From Alphaproteobacteria bacterium (GTDB lineage: Bacteria; Pseudomonadota; Alphaproteobacteria; TMED109), in contig JAQWLZ010000006.1 of assembly GCA_029247025.1 (NCBI GenBank), positions 1 through 38,560 on the forward strand: a DNA stretch of 38,560 nt, in the 5' to 3' direction. The translations under genes were made by a program, and so were the position numbers. Below, piece by piece: positions 27,124-34,751 of the stretch (its first letter is position 1; each line of letters opens with the position of its first letter). The notes beneath the pieces are model-generated. The model had not been told where the DNA came from. It ran no database searches and was given only the letters and a program-made list of their open reading frames with translations.

Positions 27124-28428
27124 TTAGATTCTATTTTGTATATTTATAAAATCTCTTTCGCTAGAGCCAGTATAAAGTTGCCTTGGTCTTCCTATTCTTT
27201 GTTCTGGGTCCTCAATCATTTCATTCCATTGAGCTACCCATCCAACAGTTCTTGCTACGGCAAATAGAACTGTAAATATACTAGAAGGGAAACCCATTGC
27301 TTGTAATATTACGCCTGAGTAAAAATCTACGTTTGGATATAGCTTTTTTGATATAAAATACTCATCTTCTAAAGCAATTTTTTCTAATTCTCTAGCTAGC
27401 TTAAACATTGGTTCATTTTCTTTGCCAACAGCTTTTAAAACTTCATCAGCTGTTTTTTTCATTACTGTTGCACGTGGGTCATAATTTTTGTAAACTCTAT
27501 GACCGAAACCCATTAATCTAAATGGATCATTCGGATCTTTTGCTTTTTTTACGTATTCATGCACGTTACCTGTCTTTTGAATATTGTTAAGCATATGAAT
27601 TACAGCTTCATTTGCACCACCATGAGATGGCCCCCAGAGTGATGCTATTCCCGCAGAGATACAAGCAAAAGGATTCGCCCCGGAAGACCCGGCAAGTCTT
27701 ACAGTAGAAGTAGACGCATTTTGCTCATGATCCGCATGTAATATTAAAATTTTATCCATAGCTTTAGCTAAAACTGGATCAATTTTATATTCTTCAGCCG
27801 GTACTGAGAACATCATATGTAAAAAATTTTCAGAATAGGTTAAGTCATTTCTAGGGTATATAAATGGTTGTCCTAGAGAAAATTTATATGCCATTGCAGC
27901 TATAGTAGGAACTTTTGCTACTAATCTATGGGATGCTACAAGTCTTTGACTAGGATCTGTTATATCAGTACTATCATGATAAAAAGCACTTAATGCTCCC
28001 ACAACTCCACACATTACAGCCATAGCATGGGCATCTCTTCTAAAACCTCTAAAAAACAAAGCTAATTGTTCATGCACCATTGTATGAGTAGTAATTTTAT
28101 TATCAAATGCTGATTTTTGAAGTTTATTAGGAAGTTCTCCGTTTAATAATAAATAGGCGACTTCTAAATAATCACAATTATCAGCTAAATCCTCTATTCT
28201 ATATCCTCTATGCAGTAATACACCTTTATCACCATCTATATATGTTATATCCGATTTACATGAGCCCGTACTTGTAAATCCTGGATCGTAAGTGAAATGA
28301 TCTGAGTCAGAATATAATTTTTTTATTTCTATTACATCTGGTCCTATAGTGCCTGAATGAATAGGTAATTCATAGGAATTTCCATTTGGTAAAGATAATT
28401 TAGCTATATTATTTTTATTTTCCGACAT
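27124..28428 (-). CDS. gltA: Citrate synthase (type II, hexameric)
   Basis: GltA condenses oxaloacetate with acetyl-CoA, the entry to the TCA cycle. The 434 residues include the N-terminal domain of the NADH-regulated type II class ([23 protein letters not shown]). [25 protein letters not shown] precedes the core. Active-site residues are in [42 protein letters not shown] and the aspartate of [29 protein letters not shown] is also conserved. ATG at 28428 has no strong ribosome-binding site but lies downstream of a perfect TATAAT. It is transcribed from gltX side and converges with gloA. Confidence 0.98.
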   Translation of the reverse strand: MSENKNNIAKLSLPNGNSYELPIHSGTIGPDVIEIKKLYSDSDHFTYDPGFTSTGSCKSDITYIDGDKGVLLHRGYRIEDLADNCDYLEVAYLLLNGELPNKLQKSAFDNKITTHTMVHEQLALFFRGFRRDAHAMAVMCGVVGALSAFYHDSTDITDPSQRLVASHRLVAKVPTIAAMAYKFSLGQPFIYPRNDLTYSENFLHMMFSVPAEEYKIDPVLAKAMDKILILHADHEQNASTSTVRLAGSSGANPFACISAGIASLWGPSHGGANEAVIHMLNNIQKTGNVHEYVKKAKDPNDPFRLMGFGHRVYKNYDPRATVMKKTADEVLKAVGKENEPMFKLARELEKIALEDEYFISKKLYPNVDFYSGVILQAMGFPSSIFTVLFAVARTVGWVAQWNEMIEDPEQRIGRPRQLYTGSSERDFINIQNRI

Positions 28429-28469
28429 CTTATTTTTCCAAAAGTATACATATTTATATTAGAAATTGT

Positions 28470-28497
28470 ATTATAGTTATCTATTTTAACTATGCAA
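28470..28497 (-). promoter_or_regulatory. gltA promoter with an overlapping inverted repeat
   Basis: On the minus strand a perfect TATAAT (28470-28475) lies 16 bases after TTGCAT (28492-28497), which matches the -35 consensus only at its first three positions. A perfect inverted repeat, ATAGTTA-N7-TAACTAT (28473-28493), fills the space and overlaps the -10 box. This is consistent with an operator for a dimeric repressor. The site lies in the 81-base gap between gltX and gltA, so gltA is probably transcribed at least partly on its own. There is no run of T after the repeat on the minus strand, so it is not a good gltX terminator. Confidence 0.5.
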
Positions 28498-28509
28498 TAT
28501 ATGAAATAT

Positions 28510-29910
28510 TTAATTGTTAATATTCTTTATTCTTGCAAGTGTTTCATCTTTTCCTAAAACTTCTATCAATTCATATAGGCCAGGTGAAACTGATTTCCCT
28601 GTAACTGCGGCTCTTAAGGGTTGCGCTAGTTTTCCAAGGTTAATATCATTATTTTGACAATATATTTTTATATCTTCTTCAATTTCTTCTCTTCTCCAAA
28701 TATCTAATCTAGACAATTGTTCATAGTATAATCTAAGTAATGATATATTTTCATTATTTAAAACTTTTTTAGATTTCTTATCTAATGAAATAGGAGCTTT
28801 CTCAATATAAAAGCTACACATTTCAGCTAGTTCATTAATAGTTCTTGCACGAGATTTTAGACCATTCATTCCATTTTGTATTAGTAATAGATCATCACCT
28901 GAAATCTCTATATTTTTTTTATCTTTATAAAAATTTTTTATAAGCAAAGCTAATTCTTCATTATTTTTATTTTCTATATAATGTGCATTTAAACTTGTTA
29001 GTCTTTCTAAATCAAATTTTGCAGATGATTTTCCTATTGAGTCTAAATTAAATAAATTAATAGCTTCCTTCCGAGAAATTATTTCTTTATCTCCATGAGA
29101 CCAACCTAATCTTAACAGGTAATTAAGCATAGCTTCCTGCAAATATCCCATATCATCATAACTTTCTACTCCTAAGGCACCGTGCCTTTTAGAAAGTTTA
29201 CCTCCATCCATTCCATGGATTAATGGAATATGGGCATATATTGGTAAATCCCAATTAAGAGCATGATAAATTTGTTTCTGTCTAAATGTATTTGTAAAAT
29301 GATCATCACCTCTAATTACATGGGTAACACCCATATCGTAATCATCTACAACTACAGAAAGCATATATGTTGGTGTGCCATCTGATCTAAGTATAATAAA
29401 ATCATCTAACTCATTGTTTTTTATTGATATATCTCCTTGAACAACATCATTTATATTAGTTAGTCCAGATTGCGGACATTTAATTCTTATTACCGGCTCT
29501 ATTCCTTCTGGAGCTTCCTTCTCATCTTTATTTCTCCACATCCCATTATATCTAGGTGCTCTTTTTTCTTTACGAGCTCTTTCTCTCATTTCAGCTAATT
29601 CTTCTGGTGAACAATAACATTTATAAGCATGACCTGATTTTAATAGCTCGCTGCCTATTTCTTTATGTCTATTTATTCTTTCTGACTGATATATTTCATC
29701 TTCATCCCAATTAAGATCTAACCATTTAAGTCCATTTAAAATTGCTTCTTTTGCATCATTAGTTGACCTTTTAATATCAGTATCCTCTATTCTAAGCTTA
29801 AATGAGCCATTATTAGCTTTAGCAAACAACCAATTGAATAGGGCTGTTCTGACTCCACCTATATGAAGATAGCCTGTGGGAGAAGGTGCAAATCTAGTTA
29901 TAACTTTCAT
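28510..29910 (-). CDS. gltX: Glutamyl-tRNA synthetase
   Basis: GltX is a class I synthetase charging tRNA-Glu, and in organisms without GlnRS also tRNA-Gln for later amidation. The 466 residues show the HIGH-type motif RFAPSPTGYLHIGGVRTALFNW (HIGG at 16-19) and RIEDTDIKRS near 42. YKCYCSPEELAEMRERAR, TPTYMLSVVVDDYDMGVTHVIRGDDH and the KMSKS-type motif GGKLSKRHGAL near 245 follow. The all-helical anticodon domain follows, ending KSVSPGLYELIEVLGKDETLARI. The ATG has only a weak upstream purine stretch; lexA ends 40 bases upstream. The gene may be read from the lexA promoter. Confidence 0.97.
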   Translation of the reverse strand: MKVITRFAPSPTGYLHIGGVRTALFNWLFAKANNGSFKLRIEDTDIKRSTNDAKEAILNGLKWLDLNWDEDEIYQSERINRHKEIGSELLKSGHAYKCYCSPEELAEMRERARKEKRAPRYNGMWRNKDEKEAPEGIEPVIRIKCPQSGLTNINDVVQGDISIKNNELDDFIILRSDGTPTYMLSVVVDDYDMGVTHVIRGDDHFTNTFRQKQIYHALNWDLPIYAHIPLIHGMDGGKLSKRHGALGVESYDDMGYLQEAMLNYLLRLGWSHGDKEIISRKEAINLFNLDSIGKSSAKFDLERLTSLNAHYIENKNNEELALLIKNFYKDKKNIEISGDDLLLIQNGMNGLKSRARTINELAEMCSFYIEKAPISLDKKSKKVLNNENISLLRLYYEQLSRLDIWRREEIEEDIKIYCQNNDINLGKLAQPLRAAVTGKSVSPGLYELIEVLGKDETLARIKNINN

Positions 29911-29950
29911 AAAAAACCATTTAATAGATTAGAGTTAATTTTAATTAATA

Positions 29951-30577
29951 TTAATACTTCCTCATTAGACCTACTAAAATTCCTTGAATTTGAACTCTTG
30001 AAGGTTCGTATGATTGTGCCTGATATAAATCATTTGAAGGGAGAAGTACAATTTTTGAAGATGTTTTTTTCAATTTTTTTAAAGTTGCTTCAGTTTTATC
30101 CACTAATGCAACTACTATTTCACCATTAATAGCGGAAGAAGAGCGTTTAATAATTGCTATGTCTTTGTCATTAATGCCAGAACCAGTCATTGATTCACCA
30201 GATATTTCTAATGCATAATGTTCGCCTTTGTTTATCATATTATCTGGAGTTGATATAAAGCTTGATATATTTGAAATTGCTTCTATTGGAGTTCCTGCGG
30301 CAATTTTGCCATATAATGGTATTTCTACTACTTTAGTAATATTTTCATTTTTTGAAGTATAATTTTTTTCACTTGTTACTATTTTAATAGCTCTTGCTTT
30401 ATTTGCTAGTTTTTTTATAAAACCTCTCTCTTCTAAAGCTGAAATAATTCTGTGAATACCGGATTTAGATTTTAAACTTAGCTTATTTTTCATTTCCTCA
30501 TATGATGGAGAAATACCATGTTCTTTATTAACTATTTTTATATAATCTAATAATTCTTTTTGTTTTTTAGTAAGCAT
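29951..30577 (-). CDS. lexA: SOS response transcriptional repressor LexA
   Basis: LexA represses DNA-damage genes until RecA filaments trigger its self-cleavage. The 208 residues have a winged helix (1-65: MLTKKQKELLDYIK, PSYEEMKNKLSLKSKSGIHR, ALEERGFIKKL) of the alphaproteobacterial subtype. The cleavage site is Ala94-Gly95 in KIAAGTPIEA. The Ser-Lys dyad is S129 (GESMTGSGI) and K167 (ATLKKL), so autoproteolysis should be intact. AAGGAG precedes the ATG. It lies downstream of moeA with its own promoter and an SOS box; gltX follows after 40 bases. Confidence 0.96.
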   Translation of the reverse strand: MLTKKQKELLDYIKIVNKEHGISPSYEEMKNKLSLKSKSGIHRIISALEERGFIKKLANKARAIKIVTSEKNYTSKNENITKVVEIPLYGKIAAGTPIEAISNISSFISTPDNMINKGEHYALEISGESMTGSGINDKDIAIIKRSSSAINGEIVVALVDKTEATLKKLKKTSSKIVLLPSNDLYQAQSYEPSRVQIQGILVGLMRKY

Positions 30578-30594
30578 AATTTCTCCTTTAAAAA

Positions 30595-30639
30595 GAACAA
30601 AACATAAACATTTATTATAAATATCATTAAATTTGTCAA
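30595..30639 (-). promoter_or_regulatory. lexA promoter with an SOS box
   Basis: Reading the minus strand, a perfect -35 TTGACA (30634-30639) is followed by TATAAT (30614-30619, spacer 14) and the overlapping TAATAA (30612-30617, spacer 16). Next comes GTTTATGTTTTGTTC (30595-30609). The last fits the alphaproteobacterial LexA operator GTTC-N7-GTTC with one mismatch (GTTT in the first half). Its position over the expected transcription start is that of an autorepression site. It ends 17 bases before the lexA ATG. The gap between moeA and lexA is 72 bases and holds nothing else. Confidence 0.75.
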
Positions 30640-30649
30640 GAAGAATTAT

Positions 30650-31861
30650 TTATATGAGCGTATGCATATCTGAAAATAAGATAAAAAGTACTTTATTCCC
30701 CTTATTAAGAGCCCTAGCAAAAGGCTTTCTTATAATCAAACCATGTGCACTAGATAAAGAAGACGTCATAGAACTGTCTTGAGCAGAAACTGGAATTAAA
30801 AAGTATTTATTATCTTTTAGGTAAACTTCTGATCTAAGATATTCTTGTCTTTCATCATTTTTAATTAGTGGTTTATCAAGAATTCCAAACTTATATTCGT
30901 TATTATTTATAATTTTATTATATTTATTAATTAACGGTTTTAAGAATATTAAAGCACTAACATATGTAGAAACAGGGTTACCTGGAAAACCAAGAATAAG
31001 TGTTTTTTTAAGTTTACCAAATATTAAAGGTTTACCTGGTCTCATAGCTACTTTCCAAAATATTGTCTTCATTCCCAAATTTTCTAAAACCTTTTTTATT
31101 AAATCATGCTTTCCTACTGATGCACCGCCAGTAGTAATTAAGATATTATACTTTGTTATTTTTTCTAATTTACGCATAATTGAGTATGAATTATCTCTTG
31201 CTATCCCTAGGTCATAAGTCTCTCCACCAAAGGATTCTATAACTGATTTAAGTAATAAAGTATTAGATGAAATAATTCCATTTTTATATATACTTCCAGC
31301 TTTTCGTAATTCATTGCCACTAGCAAGAATTGCTACTTTTGGTTTTTTAAATACCTTAATATGAGTATGATCAGAGGAAATAATTAATCCTAATGCTCTT
31401 GCAGTAACTATATTATTTTTTTTTAATAAAAGGGAACCTTTTTTAAAGTTAGAACCTTTCTTTCTTATATATTGTGATTGTTTATAATTTTGGTCTGTAG
31501 ATACTATATATCCATTATTTAATTTTACTCTTTCTTGTAATAATATAATATCTAAACCTTTAGGTATTTCTGCACCAGTATAAATTTCTATGCATTCATT
31601 ATTTTTAACAGTTTTATTAAAAGGTTTTCCTGCTGCAGATTCTCCTATTATTTTTATTGGTAAACTATTTAGAGATTTTAAACTAGCTAAACTTAAAGCA
31701 TAACCATCCATAGAAGAGACATTTTTTGGTGGATTATTGATGTTAGCATAAATATTTATAGAAGTTATTCTTCCAAGGCATTTATCAATTGATATTTTTT
31801 CATCTTTTAATTGGTTTACTTCATTAGTTATAATATTTATGGCATTTTCAACACTAATCAT
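30650..31861 (-). CDS. moeA: Molybdopterin molybdenumtransferase
   Basis: MoeA inserts molybdate into adenylated molybdopterin to finish molybdenum cofactor. The visible motifs are NVSSMDGYALSL, ESAAGKPF, IYTGAEIPKG near 105, LASGNELRKAG near 190, TTGGASVGKHDLIKKVL near 245, MRPGKPLIFGKL and LGFPGNPVSTYV near 310. The C-terminal MoeA domain follows. ATG 31861 is chosen: it overlaps the moaC stop by eight bases (ATGATTAG) and gives 403 residues, while an in-frame GTG at 31888 would add nine residues inside moaC. It ends the ppiD-trp-mo operon; the lexA promoter follows. Confidence 0.95.
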   Translation of the reverse strand: MISVENAINIITNEVNQLKDEKISIDKCLGRITSINIYANINNPPKNVSSMDGYALSLASLKSLNSLPIKIIGESAAGKPFNKTVKNNECIEIYTGAEIPKGLDIILLQERVKLNNGYIVSTDQNYKQSQYIRKKGSNFKKGSLLLKKNNIVTARALGLIISSDHTHIKVFKKPKVAILASGNELRKAGSIYKNGIISSNTLLLKSVIESFGGETYDLGIARDNSYSIMRKLEKITKYNILITTGGASVGKHDLIKKVLENLGMKTIFWKVAMRPGKPLIFGKLKKTLILGFPGNPVSTYVSALIFLKPLINKYNKIINNNEYKFGILDKPLIKNDERQEYLRSEVYLKDNKYFLIPVSAQDSSMTSSLSSAHGLIIRKPFARALNKGNKVLFILFSDMHTLI

Positions 31862-32342
31862 TACGTTTAAATGTTCCAGATTTACCACCAGATTTAAATA
31901 ATAGCTGGGTTTTGTTTATAACCATTTCTCTATCAACGGCTTTACACATGTCATATATTGTCAATGCCGCTACTGATACTGCAGTTAAAGCTTCCATTTC
32001 TAAACCAGTTTTACCATTTAACTTACAATCACATATAATTTTAATAGTATTTATATTATCTTGTATCTCGAAGTTAATTGAGACAGAAGCTAAAGAAACA
32101 GGATGACACAACGGAATTAAATCTGATGTTTTTTTAGCTGCCATAATTCCTGCAATTCTCGATATTCCTAGAACATCTCCTTTTTTTGCAGACCCTTCTT
32201 TTATCATCTTTAATGTATCTGCCTTCATAGAAATAGAAGCGGAAGCAGAGGCCAATCTTTCTGTTTTCTCTTTTTCAGAAATATCTACCATTATTGCTTT
32301 ACCCTCAGTATCAAAATGGGAAAATGTTTTTTTGTTTTTCAT
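31854..32342 (-). CDS. moaC: Cyclic pyranopterin monophosphate synthase
   Basis: MoaC makes cyclic pyranopterin monophosphate from the MoaA product in molybdenum cofactor synthesis. The 162 residues begin SHFDTEGKAIMVDIS, then KKGDVLGISRIAGIMAAKKT, LIPLCHPVSLASVSINFE and CKLNGKTGLEMEALTAVSVAALTIYDMCKAVD, all catalytic family blocks. ATG 32342 is preferred over the upstream ATG at 32387 because GAGG lies five bases ahead of it and it starts after the trpC stop. The longer form would run through trpC codons and add 15 residues not found in the family. moeA overlaps the 3' end. The other moa genes are not in this window. Confidence 0.95.
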   Translation of the reverse strand: MKNKKTFSHFDTEGKAIMVDISEKEKTERLASASASISMKADTLKMIKEGSAKKGDVLGISRIAGIMAAKKTSDLIPLCHPVSLASVSINFEIQDNINTIKIICDCKLNGKTGLEMEALTAVSVAALTIYDMCKAVDREMVINKTQLLFKSGGKSGTFKRND

Positions 32343-32349
32343 AATTACC

Positions 32350-33141
32350 TCAATTTTTAGATAGAAGCTTTTTAGTTGCTTCTTCAATGTTATCTTTTTT
32401 CATTAACGATTCACCTACAAGGAACCGCATTATTCCATTTTTCTCCATTGTTTTTAAATCATTATTAGTATTTAAACCACTTTCACATACAATATCATAA
32501 TTTTTAGGAATTAATTTAGATAACTTAATTGTATTATATATATCAATTTCTAATGTTTTTAAATTTCTATTATTTATTCCAATAAGATCAGCTTTTAAAT
32601 TAATGGCTCTTTCAATTTCTTTTTCTGTATGTGCCTCAATTAATACGTCCATTCCTAGTTCCTTAGATAGTGCAGAAAGTTCATTAGCTAAGTTATCATT
32701 TATTGCTGCTAAGATTATTAATATACAATCAGCCCCTATACTTCTGCTCTCATAAATTTGCCAAGGGTCAATGATGAAATCTTTTCTAAGAATAGGTAAA
32801 GTTACATTTTTTCTAATATCGATTAAGTAATCAATACTTCCCTCAAACCATTTAATTTCAGTTAAGACACTTAAACAAGCTGCACCACCTTTATAATAAC
32901 TTGTAGCAATTTCTTTTGGATTAAAATTCTCCTTAATTATACCTCTAGAAGGGCTAGCTTTTTTTACTTCTGCAATTAAACCATATTGGTTATTTCTAAC
33001 TTTAGTAGTTAGAGCATTTTTAAAGCCCCTTGGTTTTTCTTGGAAATTAGATATATCAATTAAATCCTTTTCTGAGAATCTTTCTTTAAGTGATTTTATT
33101 TCTATTCGTTTATTTTCACAAATTTCTTTAAGTATCGACAT
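32350..33141 (-). CDS. trpC: Indole-3-glycerol phosphate synthase
   Basis: TrpC closes the indole ring: CdRP to indole-3-glycerol phosphate plus CO2. The 263-residue TIM barrel shows [21 protein letters not shown] near 54 with the catalytic lysine, [18 protein letters not shown] near 90 and [29 protein letters not shown]-like near 115. [29 protein letters not shown] and CESGLNT near 217 complete the barrel. It is the monofunctional form, not fused to TrpF. ATG 33141 lies one base after the trpD stop, and the moaC gene starts seven bases after the trpC stop. Confidence 0.97.
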   Translation of the reverse strand: [263 protein letters not shown]

Positions 33142-33142
33142 T

Positions 33143-34159
33143 TTATTTATTACTAACTTCTTTAAGTTTATTTAAAGTTTTTATTGCTTTACCACTATCA
33201 ATAATAGATTTAGATAATTCTAGTCCTTCTTCAAAACTCTCAACTTTGTCAGCTATACAGAAAGTAGCAGCTGAATTTAATAAAACTATATCTCTATATG
33301 AACTTTTTTCACCATTGAACATATTGACCATTTTTTTTGCATTTACAATTGGAGTTCCTCCTTGTAAAGACTTCTGATCACATAGTTTAAAATTATATTT
33401 CAATGGATCAATTTCAAATTCTTTTATTTTATTTTCAGATAACTCTGCAATTTTAGTTGTACCAGTTAGGGTTATTTCATCCATTCCATCCGAACCATTT
33501 ACTACCCAAGCTTTTTTACTTCCATGTGCTTGCAATGTTTCAGCAATAATTTTTATATATTTATCTGAAAATACTCCTAGTAATTGCCTAGTTGAACGAA
33601 CTGGATTTAATAAAGGCCCTAATAAGTTAAATATTGTTCGAAAACTTAGTTCTTTTCTTACTTTTGCTACATTTTTAAAAGCTTTATTAAAATTAGGTGC
33701 AAATAAAAAACAAATATTTGCTTCTTTAATGCATTTATTTAAAATAGCGTTATCAACATTTATGTTTATACCTAGTTCAGTAAGTACATCAGATGCGCCT
33801 GATTTTGATGAAACGGCTGTATTTCCATGCTTAGCAATATATAGATCAGCAGATGCTGCAATAAATGCTACTGCTGTAGATATATTATAAGTTTTTAACC
33901 CATCTCCTCCTGTTCCTACTACATCAATAGTGTCTATATCTAAAGCTAAAGGATTTAATACTAGAGGTTTTAATGCATTAACTGCGCCAATAAGTTCATT
34001 GGCGCAGGGACCTTTAATAGATAATGTCGCTAAAAAAGCTGCCATTTCAATTTCAGTTGCATTTCCTGAAATTATATATTGAAAAACCTGTTCAGATTCT
34101 TTAATGGTCAAATCTTTATTACTTAAAATTTGTGGCATGATTAAATTAAATGGATTCAT
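33143..34159 (-). CDS. trpD: Anthranilate phosphoribosyltransferase
   Basis: TrpD joins anthranilate to PRPP. The 338 residues have the N-terminal helical domain, then the PRPP and magnesium site DVVGTGGDGLKTYNIST near 81, AKHGNTAVSSKSGASDVL near 110, and the anthranilate site with FRTIFNLLGPLLNP near 175. Later blocks are VNGSDGMDEITLTG near 222. It is a stand-alone enzyme, not fused to TrpG. Its ATG at 34159 overlaps the trpG stop (TAATG), so both are translationally coupled. Confidence 0.97.
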   Translation of the reverse strand: MNPFNLIMPQILSNKDLTIKESEQVFQYIISGNATEIEMAAFLATLSIKGPCANELIGAVNALKPLVLNPLALDIDTIDVVGTGGDGLKTYNISTAVAFIAASADLYIAKHGNTAVSSKSGASDVLTELGININVDNAILNKCIKEANICFLFAPNFNKAFKNVAKVRKELSFRTIFNLLGPLLNPVRSTRQLLGVFSDKYIKIIAETLQAHGSKKAWVVNGSDGMDEITLTGTTKIAELSENKIKEFEIDPLKYNFKLCDQKSLQGGTPIVNAKKMVNMFNGEKSSYRDIVLLNSAATFCIADKVESFEEGLELSKSIIDSGKAIKTLNKLKEVSNK

Positions 34160-34731
34160 TATTTTTCACATATTTTTATAAAATTACTAATTATTCTCTG
34201 ACCTAACTCTGTGTCATAACTTTCTGGATGAAATTGTAGTCCATATGCTTTAGCCTTAGATATTTCAATACTCATAATATAACCTTCTGATGATTCCGAG
34301 CTAATAACTATATTTTTTGGCAATGACTCTTTTTCAACTATTAAGGAATGATATCTAGTAGCCTTAAAATTTTGTGGCATATTTTTAAATAATGATTTTT
34401 TGTTGTGATAAATATTACTAATTTTTCCATGCATTATATTTTTTGCTCTTATTATTTTACCACCATATGCTTGTGCTATAGATTGATGACCTAAGCAGAT
34501 ACCTAATATGGGTATTTTTTTTGATGCTAGTTTAATAAGTTCTATAGATATCCCGGCGTCATTTGGAGTTTTAGGGCCAGGAGAAATAATAATACCTGTC
34601 GGCTTTTTATTTATTACATCAATAGCTTTTAATTCATCGTTTCTGTAAACTTCTACATCAACTTTATTACTATTTAAATAATGTTTAATTATATGTGTAA
34701 AGCTATCGTAATTATCTATTAATATATACAT
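34159..34731 (-). CDS. trpG: Anthranilate synthase glutamine amidotransferase component
   Basis: TrpG releases ammonia from glutamine for TrpE. The 190-residue class I amidotransferase begins YILIDNYDSFTHIIKHYL and has the nucleophile Cys79 in GICLGHQSIAQAYGG. The triad is completed by H168 and E170 in LQFHPESYDTE. MHGKISNIYH and RYHSLIVEKESLP are also typical. In some bacteria the same subunit also serves folate synthesis (PabA); a second homologue elsewhere cannot be ruled out. It lies 20 bases after trpE and overlaps trpD. Confidence 0.96.
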   Translation of the reverse strand: MYILIDNYDSFTHIIKHYLNSNKVDVEVYRNDELKAIDVINKKPTGIIISPGPKTPNDAGISIELIKLASKKIPILGICLGHQSIAQAYGGKIIRAKNIMHGKISNIYHNKKSLFKNMPQNFKATRYHSLIVEKESLPKNIVISSESSEGYIMSIEISKAKAYGLQFHPESYDTELGQRIISNFIKICEK

Positions 34732-34751
34732 ACTCTCAGAATCTCATTAAT

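Noticed and set aside
29863-30129. Plus-strand open frame of 88 codons opposite the gltX start and lexA 3' end
   Set aside because: It lies antisense to two clear genes, resembles no family, and lacks a ribosome-binding site.
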